From Paenibacillus eucommiae (lineage in GTDB: Bacteria > Bacillota > Bacilli > Paenibacillales > NBRC-103111), in assembly GCF_017874215.1 (NCBI RefSeq), contig NZ_JAGGLB010000007.1, positions 186,001-250,000 of the forward strand: DNA of 64,000 nt, in the 5' to 3' direction. The notes under the pieces are model-generated. The model was not told the origin of the DNA and did no database searches. It was given only the letters and a program-made list of their open reading frames with translations. Each line of letters starts with the position of its first letter. Positions within the stretch are counted from its first letter, which is position 1. A program made the translations under genes and the position numbers. Below, one piece after another: positions 25,276 to 34,897 of this stretch.

Positions 25276-27312
25276 ATGCTGACAACTAAGAAAATGAAAC
25301 ATGATCGTACAAGACATGCCAAAACCGGGATGTTTACAATGGCAGCAGCTATGAAAAAGAAACTTGTCGCCGGGTTGATTTTACTGGCGTTTCTGGTAAC
25401 GGGAACGGGATCAAGCTTGTTCTGGGTGCAGGGATCTGTCTTTGCGGCAGTTGGCGAAACATCCTCGCAAGCTGCTGAGCCGGATGCAGCACCTGCAGAT
25501 CTGAACGACCCTGCCGCAGTTGCAGCGTTTATCGACAAAGTGATGAAATCGAACATGAATACGTTCAAAATTCCAGGGGCGGTCATATCGATCGTAAAGG
25601 ATGGCAAGCTCCTGTTCACCCAAGGTTATGGACATTCCAACATTGAAGAAGGAAGCCCGATCGACCCTGAGACCAGCCTATTCCGGATCGCATCGACAAC
25701 GAAGCTGTTCACTTGGACAGCGGTGATGCAATTGGTCGAGCAGGGCAAAATTGACCTCGATACCGACATCAACAGTTACCTGAAAACAGTAAAGATACCA
25801 GATACCTATGAGCAGCCCATTACGATGCGCCATCTTTTGACCCATACTGCAGGGTTCGAAGAAGGGGGCGTTGGCTATCAAATCACCACAGATCCTAAGA
25901 AATTGCCCGTGTCGATTTCCGAGACTCTTGACAAACATATGCTGGCGAGGGTGAGGCCGCCCGGCGAAATAGTCTCTTATTCCAATTATGGCGCTGCCTT
26001 GGCAGGATTGATTGTGGAAGAGGTTAGCGGCCTGCCTTTCGACGACTATATTCAAAAACATATTTTCGACCCACTCGACATGAAATATGCGACCGTACAG
26101 GAGCCTGTACCAGCGTCATTAGAACCTTATTCAGTCCTTGGCTACGCAAGTAAGAACGATAGCTTTGTCAACGAGCCACCTACGTTCGAAGGCGGATTCC
26201 GTCCCGCCGGATCAGGATCGGTCTCTGCAATCGACATGGCCCATTTCATGATTGCCCATCTCAATAAAGGAAGCTACAAAAACAAGCAAATTCTGAATCC
26301 GGAAACCGCGAAATTAATGCATTCGACGGCTTTCCAGCTTCATAAACAATTACCGGGCATGGCTCTTGGCTTTTACGAGCTAAATATGAACGGACAGCGT
26401 GTGATTTCTCATGGCGGCGCCGACACGCTGTTCAATACTCAGCTTTATCTTGTTCCAGATAAGCAAATCGGCATTTTTGTATCGTATAGCGGCGGTGAAG
26501 GCGGAGGGGCTGCGGAAAATCTGGCAAAAGCCTTTTTCGATCACTATTTCCCGGCACCGGAAATCCAAATCCCGCCTTTGCCTTCCAACATCGCGGAAAC
26601 CTTACAGAAATATGCCGGTTCCTATAAATTCACCCGCCGCAACTTCAGTGATATAGATAAATTTTTTAGTTTTATGGTAGAGATGAAAGTAACCATTTCC
26701 GATGACCAGCTGTCTATTGGAGAGGGAGAGGAACGCATGCTGTTCGCGTTGATCGAACCGAATTTGTTCCAACAAGTTGGAGGACCGCACCAGCTTGGCT
26801 TCCGCACCAATGCATCGGGAGAAATCACTCAAATGGGCTTTGACTTTATGCCAGACTTGCCACTCGAGCGCGCAAAGCTGATGGATCAAACCAAGTTATG
26901 GTTTCCCCTGCTCGGTGCAGCGGTTGTCTTATTTATTTCCGTTTTGATCGGATTTGCCATCCGTATCCGCACTGTTAACAAGATGGATGGGCCTCAAAAG
27001 CGGGCAGTCTGGCTCTCTGTGGCCACCGCTGGTTGGGTACTGTTAACCTGCATTTTGACAGTTACTTTGCTAATGAACATGGACACATTGGAACGGCTGA
27101 GCAGTACCTCCACTTCCGTGAACATCTATCTGATCATGCCGATTATTTTTCTCGGATTGACTGTCGCCTTACTTGTTTCTGCAATCATGGCCTGGAAAGA
27201 TAAGTATTGGACTGTTTTCATGCGCGTGTATTACACCCTTGTGGTGCTAGCCGCAATAGCTTTGAGCCTGTTTTTCTATCACTGGAACTTAATAGGATGG
27301 CAGTTTGGTTAA
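25276..27312 (+). CDS. Membrane-anchored serine hydrolase (beta-lactamase/PBP4-like family)
   Basis: A 678-residue protein. ATG 25276 is preferred (GGGGG 6 bases upstream); the open frame reaches 25144 without a ribosome site. A signal or anchor helix (MKKKLVAGLILLAFLVTG region, about 26-50) precedes the serine hydrolase domain with Ser-x-x-Lys in SLFRIASTTKLFTWT, Tyr-x-Asn in SYSNYGAAL, and His-x-Gly in VISHGGAD. The C-terminal ~140 residues hold four membrane helices. Relatives act on D-amino-acid peptides or esters outside the cell and are often linked to antibiotic or envelope stress. A two-component system follows 168 bp downstream on the same strand. Confidence 0.9.
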   Translation: MLTTKKMKHDRTRHAKTGMFTMAAAMKKKLVAGLILLAFLVTGTGSSLFWVQGSVFAAVGETSSQAAEPDAAPADLNDPAAVAAFIDKVMKSNMNTFKIPGAVISIVKDGKLLFTQGYGHSNIEEGSPIDPETSLFRIASTTKLFTWTAVMQLVEQGKIDLDTDINSYLKTVKIPDTYEQPITMRHLLTHTAGFEEGGVGYQITTDPKKLPVSISETLDKHMLARVRPPGEIVSYSNYGAALAGLIVEEVSGLPFDDYIQKHIFDPLDMKYATVQEPVPASLEPYSVLGYASKNDSFVNEPPTFEGGFRPAGSGSVSAIDMAHFMIAHLNKGSYKNKQILNPETAKLMHSTAFQLHKQLPGMALGFYELNMNGQRVISHGGADTLFNTQLYLVPDKQIGIFVSYSGGEGGGAAENLAKAFFDHYFPAPEIQIPPLPSNIAETLQKYAGSYKFTRRNFSDIDKFFSFMVEMKVTISDDQLSIGEGEERMLFALIEPNLFQQVGGPHQLGFRTNASGEITQMGFDFMPDLPLERAKLMDQTKLWFPLLGAAVVLFISVLIGFAIRIRTVNKMDGPQKRAVWLSVATAGWVLLTCILTVTLLMNMDTLERLSSTSTSVNIYLIMPIIFLGLTVALLVSAIMAWKDKYWTVFMRVYYTLVVLAAIALSLFFYHWNLIGWQFG

Positions 27313-27379
27313 CTCCAAACCGCTCGCAGATCAGAGGATGGTCATTCTTTATCGGGATGGCCATCTTCCGCTGCCGGGC

Positions 27380-27414
27380 AACTCACTATTCACAACTCGC
27401 TATTCACAACTCAC
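27380..27414. repeat. 14 bp tandem repeat, two and a half units
   Basis: AACTCACTATTCAC and AACTCGCTATTCAC stand head to tail followed by AACTCAC, between the serine hydrolase gene and the response regulator. Confidence 0.65.
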
Positions 27415-27480
27415 AGTGAGAGTTTTCAAGGCAGCGCAATTAACGGTATAATTATATCCATCGAAAGGGGTAACGTTCTC

Positions 27481-28167
27481 ATGGCCAAAATACTTATAGC
27501 GGATGATGATGCTCGCATTCGTGAGCTGATGTCCTTGTTTCTGCGTAATGAAGGCTTTGAACTCGTAGAAGCCAACAACGGTGCCGAAGCCCTCTCCATC
27601 GTGGAGAATTCCCGGGTAGACCTCGTAATCCTTGACATTATGATGCCGGAAATGAACGGTTGGGATTTGTGCAAAGAGATCCGTCAGAGGGATTCGAATA
27701 TCCCACTATTGATGGTGACCGTCAAAGCAGAAGCCGCTCAGAAGGTGAAGGGCTTTCAGCTTGGAACCGATGATTACCTGACTAAGCCGTTCGACCCGAT
27801 GGAGCTTGTAATGAGAGTCAGGGCGCTGTTGAAGCGTTCCATGATCGTTTCCTCCCAGACCATACAATTGGGCGGGTTACTGCTGGATCGCCGTGCTTAT
27901 AAAGTCACTCGCGGGGACGAATTGCTGAATCTGCCCTTAAAGGAATTCGAGCTGCTGTTTTTGCTGGCCAGCCAGCCGGGTCAAATATTCACGCGGGAAC
28001 AGCTCATCACACAAATATGGGGAATGAATTATGAAGGCGATGACCGGACCGTCGATGTCCATATCAAACGGATAAGGGAAAAGTTCGCCGATGATGGGCA
28101 GCATTTTCATATTGAATCAGCCCGCAGCCTTGGGTACAGGTTAGTAACCCATGATACCCATGATTAA
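27481..28167 (+). CDS. OmpR-type response regulator
   Basis: A 228-residue regulator with a receiver domain (phospho-acceptor Asp 52 in VILDIMMPEMNGWD, acidic pocket IADDD, Lys in LTKPFDP) and a C-terminal winged helix (PLKEFELLFLLASQPGQIFTREQLI split over about 155-185, then VDVHIKRIREK). AAAGGGG lies 8 bases before the ATG. A TATAAT at 27447-27452 may give it its own promoter. It is coupled to the kinase gene (8 bp overlap) and is clearly paralogous to the regulator at 61717-62394. Confidence 0.95.
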   Translation: MAKILIADDDARIRELMSLFLRNEGFELVEANNGAEALSIVENSRVDLVILDIMMPEMNGWDLCKEIRQRDSNIPLLMVTVKAEAAQKVKGFQLGTDDYLTKPFDPMELVMRVRALLKRSMIVSSQTIQLGGLLLDRRAYKVTRGDELLNLPLKEFELLFLLASQPGQIFTREQLITQIWGMNYEGDDRTVDVHIKRIREKFADDGQHFHIESARSLGYRLVTHDTHD

Positions 28168-29524
28168 AACCTTGTATGCCCGTATAATTCTAACGTTTCT
28201 GGCCGTTATTATCTTTAGCCTGCTTGCATCCTCTCTGATCGGACTCGGTTTATTCAAGAAAAAAATAAACGAATTAGGGCATATTGAAATGATTGCAGTG
28301 GGCGAGGAAATCGTTCAACTTTATGAACAGACGAAGCCTGAGGATACAGATAGGTTCATCAAACGTATGGTTAAGCTGTCTGCTTATCCGATTCATTTAT
28401 TCGATGAAGCTGGAGCAGCCACGTTCTACGGTCTAAATAATAATAGTATCGTTCAAATTTCACAGGAAGCGATTCAAGAAGTACTGCAAGGCCAATATTA
28501 CCGCTCGTCTGTCAAGGAAGGAGAGACGTTCATCGGTATCCCCTTTCAATTCGAAGGGAAGCGGCATGCTATGTTTCTGCAGTATTCCTCTGAAAACGAA
28601 GATTTGATCAATCGTATGCTGCTGATTATTCTGCTGCTCGCACTATTGATGGGAAGCTTGTGCATTCTCATTGCCGCCAGATATTTGGTGAACCCGCTCA
28701 AGATGTTGAAGCAAGCGACCAAACGGCTGGCGAAGGGCGACTTTGATGTCGAATTAAAAATGAAACGCAAGGATGAAATGGGAGAATTGGCTCAGAGCTT
28801 TAATGAGATGGCCAGTGAGCTTAAGCAGCTGGAGCTGATGAGGCAGGATTTTGTTTCAAATGTATCTCACGAAATTCAAACACCGTTAACGTCCATTTCC
28901 GGTTTTGCAAAAGCTTTAAAGTACAACAATCTGGTTGCAGAGGGCGACCGTATGTATTACCTGGACATCATTATTGCCGAAAGCGTACGACTGTCCAGGC
29001 TTGGCGACAATTTACTTAAACTCGCTTCTCTGGATTCGGAACATCATCCTTTTGAAGCAGTCACCTTTAACCTCGTCGAGCAAATCAGACAAATTGTTGT
29101 CACATGCGAACCTCAATTGTTGGACAGAAACATTCACATTGACCTGAAGCAGCCTGCTGCTTTCAAAATAACCGCCGATGCGGACCTGCTTAATCAAATA
29201 TGGATGAATTTAATTGGGAATAGTATTAAATTCACGCCAGAAGGCGGAATGATCCAAATCGGTATCAGTCACACTTCGAATGAAGTTGAGGTTTCAATAA
29301 CCGATACCGGGATCGGCATTTCACCAGAGGAAATTGACCACATTTTCGAACGGTTCTATAAAGCAGACAAGTCGCGAAATCGCAGCAACAACGGCAACGG
29401 CTTGGGACTTGCTATCGTCAAGAAAATGGTCTCGCTTCATCAAGGAAGCATCCAGGCGAAAAGCACGCTTGGGCAAGGCACCACAATAATCGTGAAACTG
29501 CCGATTGTTCCTCCTGTTGGTTGA
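28160..29524 (+). CDS. Sensor histidine kinase with HAMP domain
   Basis: A 454-residue kinase: membrane helices at about 7-30 and 155-177, HAMP (about 178-230), phospho-accepting His in FVSNVSHEIQTPLTSI (about 245-260), and an ATPase domain with NLIGNSIKFTPEGG, DTGIGISPEEIDHIFERFY and GNGLGLAIVKKM. ATG 28160 is preferred over 28151 because the paralogue at 60341-61717 begins MKTLYIRIVLTF and this one then begins MIKTLYARIILTF. The target genes probably include the serine hydrolase just upstream. Confidence 0.93.
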   Translation: MIKTLYARIILTFLAVIIFSLLASSLIGLGLFKKKINELGHIEMIAVGEEIVQLYEQTKPEDTDRFIKRMVKLSAYPIHLFDEAGAATFYGLNNNSIVQISQEAIQEVLQGQYYRSSVKEGETFIGIPFQFEGKRHAMFLQYSSENEDLINRMLLIILLLALLMGSLCILIAARYLVNPLKMLKQATKRLAKGDFDVELKMKRKDEMGELAQSFNEMASELKQLELMRQDFVSNVSHEIQTPLTSISGFAKALKYNNLVAEGDRMYYLDIIIAESVRLSRLGDNLLKLASLDSEHHPFEAVTFNLVEQIRQIVVTCEPQLLDRNIHIDLKQPAAFKITADADLLNQIWMNLIGNSIKFTPEGGMIQIGISHTSNEVEVSITDTGIGISPEEIDHIFERFYKADKSRNRSNNGNGLGLAIVKKMVSLHQGSIQAKSTLGQGTTIIVKLPIVPPVG

Positions 29525-30043
29525 TTAATGTTGTTAAGCTTATTTCTTTTGTTCATAACGTTGGTGCATAGAGAGGGAATGGCTGTGGGCTCCAGCCGCT
29601 GTTAAAGATTTGTTCCCTGAATGGAATATATAAGGTTGGAACAAATCTTTAAATGCGGACGCTAACGCTCTTCCACCCACACCCCTTCCCTCTTCCCTCT
29701 TCCAGCTGTAATCGTACAAACACCAAACATAAATGGACAAATAGCTAGGATTTTCTCTTTGCTGGAGGATATCCCCTAAGAGGAATACTCTAGGAACACA
29801 GCGAGCGCAGCTGAGAAGGATTTGCTACTTTAGCGATGTTTTTCATCGCTAAAGGCACCAGGTCCTCTCCACAACCTTACTTTAACGATGAAAAACATCG
29901 TTAAAGTGAAGTACACGCCCCATTCGGGGGAGGCAATCTGATATGAGATTGGTATGAGGTTGGTATGAGACTGGTATGAGGTCTGATGAGATTGATACGG
30001 TGATTGCTCACCCCAAAAAACTTAGCAGAAGGGAAGATATTCT
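29525..30043. repeat. Composite hairpin repeat copy C plus palindromes and a tandem repeat
   Basis: The hairpin core is at 29573-29692 (arms like copy A with two mismatches in the right arm). Two CTTTARCGATG palindromes follow: 29828-29854, where TAGCGATG pairs with CATCGCTA, and 29879-29907, where TAACGATG pairs with CATCGTTA. From 29937 to 29998 a degenerate ~12 bp unit (TTGGTATGAGAC-like) is repeated in tandem just before the VOC gene. No gene is visible in this interval. Confidence 0.8.
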
Positions 30044-30433
30044 ATGGTAAAGTTGGCTCCATATATTTTTTCTGAGAATGCCAGGGAACAGGGCGAATTC
30101 TATGTAAAAGCGCTTCGCGGCGAGATTGTAAGTGTTCAGACCTTCGGAGATGCACCAAAGGCACCTGAGGAAATGAAGGAAAAGGTGATGCATCTTGTGC
30201 TTCAGGTCGGCGGGCTGCAAATTTTCTTGGCTGACTCCACATCCATTGTTTCGGGTAATCAGCTTGATCTGACGCTTGAATATGGGACAGAAGAAGAAGC
30301 CCGGGCAGTATTTGCAGGGCTTGCTGAGGGTGGAAATGTGATAATGGCATTTGAACGCATGTTCTGGGGCACTATGTTCGGCCGTATTCAAGACCCTTAC
30401 GGCGTCCGCTGGCAAATCGTAACGGCCAAATAA
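30044..30433 (+). CDS. VOC family protein (PhnB-like glyoxalase fold)
   Basis: A 129-residue protein with the paired beta-alpha-beta-beta-beta layout of the PhnB/glyoxalase-bleomycin group (ends in MFWGTMFGRIQDPYGVRWQIV). The family binds small molecules or performs isomerisation; the usual metal residues are only partly present and a function cannot be assigned. GAAGGGAAG lies about 8 bases before the ATG. It stands alone with its own terminator. Confidence 0.85.
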   Translation: MVKLAPYIFSENAREQGEFYVKALRGEIVSVQTFGDAPKAPEEMKEKVMHLVLQVGGLQIFLADSTSIVSGNQLDLTLEYGTEEEARAVFAGLAEGGNVIMAFERMFWGTMFGRIQDPYGVRWQIVTAK

Positions 30434-30444
30434 GATAGAAACGA

Positions 30445-30492
30445 AAAAAAACCTTCAATCCACTAGTCTGTGGTTATGGAGGTTTTTTTGTT
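30445..30492 (+). terminator. Terminator after the VOC gene
   Basis: AAAAAACCTTCAATCCAC and GTGGTTATGGAGGTTTTTTT form a long imperfect stem followed by T-rich sequence; the A-run on the other side makes it potentially bidirectional. Confidence 0.75.
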
Positions 30493-30696
30493 CAAATTGC
30501 TCTGTAATAAGCCCTTACTCCCTGAGCTCTCAGAATGATCCGTTTGAAGGATGCTCCTCGGACAGTTGGATAATTGGACTGTAAGAAGTAAATATTATTA
30601 CAGTTATACATAAAATACATAAACCATTATAAAGCCAAAAGGATCACCTATAGCCTTACACTAGCATTATCACTAAATCATTGCAGGAGGATCAAC

Positions 30697-31914
30697 TTGG
30701 AAAGCTCAAAAAAATGGGACCTGCTCGTTTTATCCTCCATTCCTCTCGTTATGACACTCGGTAATTCCATGCTTATTCCCATTTTGCCACAAATACGCAA
30801 TGAGCTGCATATTAGCAACCTCCAGGTTAGCCTCTTGATCACGGTATATTCGGTTATGGCCATCCTATTGATTCCGATTGCCGGGTATTTGTCAGACCGT
30901 TACGGCCGGAAGGTAATTATTATACCAAGCCTCATTATTACCGGCATCGGTGGTGCCATTTGTGGATTTGCCGCTATTGGCATGGAAAACTCCTACGGGC
31001 TGATCTTGACAGGTAGGCTCATACAGGGAATAGGCGCCGCAGGAGCCATGCCTATCGTCCTTCCCCTTGTAGCTGACATGCTCAAAAGCGATGATCAAAT
31101 CAGCTATGGCTTGGGTTTAATCGAAACATCCAACACTTTCGGGAAAGTATTAAGTCCTATTGCCGGCTCAGCTTTAGCCTTGATCGCATGGTATGCTCCC
31201 TTTCTAGCCATCCCTGTTATCTCACTGGTGTCCCTTCTACTTGTCATATTAAGGATTAAAGCTCCCCAGAACGGGAAATCGCCGATTCGACTGGGCAAAT
31301 TTCTCAAAGACACTTTACAGCTTTATAAACAAAAGGCACTGTGGCTTACTGCTGTATTTATTAGCGGGGGAATTACTATGTTTGTCTTGTTTGGGCTCTT
31401 GTTTTATTTATCTGAAAAGCTGGAAGACACATTACAGATCAAAGGAATCGTGAAAGGCTTTATTCTCGCTATTCCTTTAGCCATACTTTGCCTTGCTTCA
31501 TTTATCACTGGAAAAATGATCGGCAAACATAAGAAATTAATGAAGTGGCTGCTTGTTTCCAGCTTTTGCATTGCAGTAGTTGCAATTGGGGGCAGTATTT
31601 TTTTCGATAAAATGTATGTACAAATAAGCTGTCTAAGTACTGCTGGACTAGGCATCGGCATGGCTTTACCTTGTTTGGATGCATTTATTACGGAGGGTAT
31701 CGACAAAGAACAGCGTGGAACTATCAGCTCCCTTTACAGCAGCATGCGATTCGTTGGAGTGGCCCTTGGCCCCCCGCTCGCCTCTGTGATCATGGCACGA
31801 TCCGAACATTTATTGTTTATCCTCATGACAATCTGTAGTGCTGCTGGAGGCTTACTAGCTTTGTTGGCGATCAAACCAGGTGAGGCAACTTCACTAAATA
31901 AAAAAGACGCATGA
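30697..31914 (+). CDS. MFS drug-efflux-type transporter (12 TM)
   Basis: A 405-residue major facilitator protein. TTG start at 30697 with GGAGG 8 bases upstream. The signature between helices 2 and 3 is GYLSDRYGRKV, and helix 5 has the antiporter-like LIETSNTFGKVLSPIAGSALA. Such DHA1 proteins exchange protons for drugs or siderophores; the substrate is unknown. No regulator is adjacent. A 263 bp leader region with no gene precedes it. Confidence 0.9.
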   Translation: MESSKKWDLLVLSSIPLVMTLGNSMLIPILPQIRNELHISNLQVSLLITVYSVMAILLIPIAGYLSDRYGRKVIIIPSLIITGIGGAICGFAAIGMENSYGLILTGRLIQGIGAAGAMPIVLPLVADMLKSDDQISYGLGLIETSNTFGKVLSPIAGSALALIAWYAPFLAIPVISLVSLLLVILRIKAPQNGKSPIRLGKFLKDTLQLYKQKALWLTAVFISGGITMFVLFGLLFYLSEKLEDTLQIKGIVKGFILAIPLAILCLASFITGKMIGKHKKLMKWLLVSSFCIAVVAIGGSIFFDKMYVQISCLSTAGLGIGMALPCLDAFITEGIDKEQRGTISSLYSSMRFVGVALGPPLASVIMARSEHLLFILMTICSAAGGLLALLAIKPGEATSLNKKDA

Positions 31915-31992
31915 TCAAAAAGAAACGGGCCCAGTCAAACAATCACTGGGTGTCCCTCAGGCTTACTACCAATATTGCTGGATTCGATCGAG

Positions 31993-32883
31993 TTATTTTT
32001 TTTCGTGCGCAATCCGTTCGACCTCTTGAAGCGGCAATTTTGTCAAGCGGGCTACATCCTCGATCTTCATACCTTCTTGCAGCATTTCTCTCGCCACTTC
32101 AGCTTTTCCTTCTGCTTTTCCTTCTGCTTTTCCCTCTGCTTTTCCTACTTCTTTTCCTCGAGCGATGCCATCTGAAATCAGACTGTTGCGTTCAATGATT
32201 GAATTCTCCCGCGCTTCATAAAGCCTCAGAGTTTCTTCGTCACTGCTAAGCCATTCCAAACGTTCTTCCGCCATTTTGATATCACGATCCATTTCCATCA
32301 ACTCCTTCAGCGTATCATCTGAAATTTTTTCATCCATAAATAAAAGCCATCTGTGCAGAGGATCATTAAAATTCTTTTTAACTTTGAAAAATTTTGTTAG
32401 TTCAATGAAATGTATCTCGACATCTTCTGTCAGCATAAAATGCTCTTCGTGATCCTCGTATAAATGAAAAGTGCTATGAAACCGTTCTATAGATAGCATG
32501 TTGAAATTCAAGATATTAATTAAAATGGTTTTCTTTAAGTCTTGATAATCTCCACCTGATTTGATCGTCTCGAGGTACATTTTGCTAAAATAAAACAAAG
32601 TACGTTTCGCCATATTTCGTTGATCTGTAAGCTGTATTTCTATATCAATTTGCATGCCATCCATTGTTTTCGCTCGAACATCTAATCTTCCCGTTTTATC
32701 ATCGATTCTTTCTTTGGTAAGTTGTTTATTTTCTATGACTTCCAAATCCGCCAGTCGTTCTGAGCCCTCTAAGCGCAAAATAGCATTAAGTAAAGCAATC
32801 AGACTTTGCTTTGATTCAGAATCTCCAAACAGCTTTTGGAAAATAAAATCATTGATGGGTTTAAGTCTTTTCAGAAAAGTCAC
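31993..32883 (-). CDS. Rpn family recombination-promoting nuclease / putative transposase
   Basis: A 296-residue PD-(D/E)XK nuclease-like protein. The N terminus (LKPINDFIFQKLFGD) and the active-site region GRLDVRAKTMDGMQIDIEIQL (Asp about 75, Glu-x-Gln about 88-90) fit the Rpn/YhgA-like group. Near residue 245 a GKAE tetrapeptide is repeated four to five times, encoded by a 12 bp tandem repeat at 32099-32158 that could expand or contract in frame. The start is uncertain: GTG 32883 overlaps its GGGG ribosome-like site. These proteins cut DNA and raise recombination; no inverted repeats suggest that it moves by itself. Confidence 0.85.
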   Translation of the reverse strand: MTFLKRLKPINDFIFQKLFGDSESKQSLIALLNAILRLEGSERLADLEVIENKQLTKERIDDKTGRLDVRAKTMDGMQIDIEIQLTDQRNMAKRTLFYFSKMYLETIKSGGDYQDLKKTILINILNFNMLSIERFHSTFHLYEDHEEHFMLTEDVEIHFIELTKFFKVKKNFNDPLHRWLLFMDEKISDDTLKELMEMDRDIKMAEERLEWLSSDEETLRLYEARENSIIERNSLISDGIARGKEVGKAEGKAEGKAEGKAEVAREMLQEGMKIEDVARLTKLPLQEVERIAHEKK

Positions 32884-32957
32884 CCCTTAATCTTTTGTAA
32901 TAATTATACCATTTTTCCGTCTTTTTCACACGTACAAAACCCATGATCTGCAGCACA

Positions 32958-33012
32958 AAAAAAGCAGCCCCGCCTGTACTCCGAAAAGTTCAATCGATGA
33001 GCCTGCTTTACT
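32958..33012 (-). terminator. Possible terminator of the RNase J gene
   Basis: On the minus strand AAAGCAG and CTGCTTTTTTT flank a ~35-base loop region about 45 to 95 bp past the stop at 33054. The short stem and large loop make this a weak call. Between it and the stop is a run of TTTACTTTTT-like units (33007-33048). Confidence 0.4.
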
Positions 33013-33053
33013 TTTTTACTTTTTTTACTTTTCCACTTTTTTCTCGTTTTTAA

Positions 33054-34709
33054 TTAAACCTCTATGATAATAGGCAAAATGACTGGTCTTCTCCCCGTAT
33101 TCTCATAGAGAAATTTGCCCAGAACCGTTTTCACACTAATTTTTAGCGTGCTCCACTGGTTGATATTTTCTTCCTGTAGGGTGTTAACCGTGTTCGTTAC
33201 GATAATAGTCGCTTCATTAAAGAGGCTTTCGGAGTCCCGCACATATACGAATCCTCGGGATATAATATCCGGGCCAGCCAAAATCTTGCCTTCAACTTTA
33301 CACAGTGTAATGACAACAACTAGGATGCCGTCCTCGGAAAGATGCTTCCGGTCTCGCAAAACGACAGTTCCAACATCACCTATCCCCCAACCATCGACAA
33401 GTGTGTTGCCCGCCGGTACTTTTCTATGCTGAAGCGCCACCTTGTCCTCTATGTCCACAACATCCCCAATATTCACAATGAAGATATTATCCTTCTCCAC
33501 ACCCACTGATTCTGCCAATAAACCATGCTGATGCAGCATGCGGAACTCCCCATGGATAGGAATAAAATATTTAGGCTTCATTAACGTAAGCATTAATTTC
33601 AGCTCTTCCTGGCTGGCATGTCCCGAAACATGCATACCGAAAACAACCTTAGCCCCCAGCCGGAATAAATTGTCTACGACACGAGCGACATTCCGTTCAT
33701 TCCCGGGTATCGGAGTCGATGAAAGAATAACCGTATCCCCCCGTAAAATTTCCAGCTGGCGAAAGTTTGAACTGGCCAAGCGGGCCAGCGCAGCCATAGG
33801 CTCTCCCTGGCTTCCAGTACAGAGAATAGCAATCTTGTCAGGAGCTATATCGTTTGCTTCTTTTGCTTCAACCAGCATGCCTTCAGGAATATGAATATAA
33901 CCAAGATCTGAAGCGATTTTCACCACATTTATCATGCTCCGGCCCACTAAGGCCAGCTTCCTATTTGTCGCAAATGCAGCGTCAACCACTTGTTGAAGGC
34001 GGTGAACATTGGAAGCGAAGGTGGATATAAATACTCTTTGCTTCGCTTTTCCGAATAACTCTTCAATATGCTCCCCTACACTGCGTTCGGATGGGGTAAA
34101 GCCCGGGCGCCCGGCATTAGTGCTTTCTGACAATAAGGCTAATACGCCGTTTTTTCCAATATCAGCCATTCTATGGAGATCTGGAAATTGATCATTCACA
34201 GGAGTTAGATCGAACTTGAAATCTCCAGTATGCACAACCGTACCTTCTGGTGTTTCAAAAACAACTCCCAAGCAATCTGGTATACTGTGATTGGTTTTGA
34301 AAAAGGTCGAAGTGATATCGCCCAGTTGAATGCTGGATTCAGAGTTAATTTCAATCAGCTTTGTTTCCCCGTGAAGTCCGGCCTCTTTAAGCTTGCCCTC
34401 AATGAGTCCTAAAGTTAAACGCGTCGCATAAATAGGCATATTCAATTGTTTTAAAATATACGGTATGCCTCCGATATGATCCTCATGTCCATGTGTAACG
34501 ATTAAAGCCCGGACCTTGTCGCTGTTTTCCAATAAATAAGTAATATCCGGAATAATCAAATCAATGCCTAATAAGCTTTCGTCGGGAAACTTGGATCCAC
34601 AATCGATAACAACAATATCCTGGTCGTATTGGATCACATACATATTTTTTCCAATTTCATTAACGCCTCCTAGGGCGAAAATGGATAGTTTATGTTTTGC
34701 AGCGCTCAA
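33054..34709 (-). CDS. Ribonuclease J
   Basis: A 551-residue metallo-beta-lactamase/beta-CASP ribonuclease of normal RNase J length. The zinc motif HGHEDHIGG is at 73-81, later metal ligands in HTGDFKFDLTP and the beta-CASP motifs GMHVSGHASQEELKLML and IPIHGEFRML are intact. RNase J has 5'-3' exonuclease and endonuclease activity in mRNA turnover and rRNA processing. Start is TTG with AGGGGG 9 bases upstream. Firmicutes usually have two forms (J1 and J2); sequence alone here does not tell which. Confidence 0.95.
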   Translation of the reverse strand: MSAAKHKLSIFALGGVNEIGKNMYVIQYDQDIVVIDCGSKFPDESLLGIDLIIPDITYLLENSDKVRALIVTHGHEDHIGGIPYILKQLNMPIYATRLTLGLIEGKLKEAGLHGETKLIEINSESSIQLGDITSTFFKTNHSIPDCLGVVFETPEGTVVHTGDFKFDLTPVNDQFPDLHRMADIGKNGVLALLSESTNAGRPGFTPSERSVGEHIEELFGKAKQRVFISTFASNVHRLQQVVDAAFATNRKLALVGRSMINVVKIASDLGYIHIPEGMLVEAKEANDIAPDKIAILCTGSQGEPMAALARLASSNFRQLEILRGDTVILSSTPIPGNERNVARVVDNLFRLGAKVVFGMHVSGHASQEELKLMLTLMKPKYFIPIHGEFRMLHQHGLLAESVGVEKDNIFIVNIGDVVDIEDKVALQHRKVPAGNTLVDGWGIGDVGTVVLRDRKHLSEDGILVVVITLCKVEGKILAGPDIISRGFVYVRDSESLFNEATIIVTNTVNTLQEENINQWSTLKISVKTVLGKFLYENTGRRPVILPIIIEV

Positions 34710-34816
34710 GTCAGGAGTCCCCCTATCGATGACAAACTTTTATTAATTTTTCCATAAGTAGAGAATTTTATGCTTGCTTCGAAATCAGCTGACTGCAACA
34801 CCACAAATCGTGAGCA

Positions 34817-34853
34817 CAAAAAAAAAGCGAAGTCACAGCATGACTCGCTTCCG
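34817..34853 (-). terminator. Terminator of the NUDIX gene
   Basis: The minus strand reads AGCGAGTCATGCTGTGACTTCGCT followed by nine T: a stem of about 9 bp with one mismatch, 45 bp past the stop at 34898. Confidence 0.75.
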
Positions 34854-34897
34854 TTAGGTGCGGCTTTCAGCGCCGCGGATCATTATTTTTGAATGCT

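Noticed and set aside
31993-32883. Complete insertion sequence around the Rpn-type nuclease
   Set aside because: No terminal inverted repeats or target duplications could be seen; the family is not a typical transposase.
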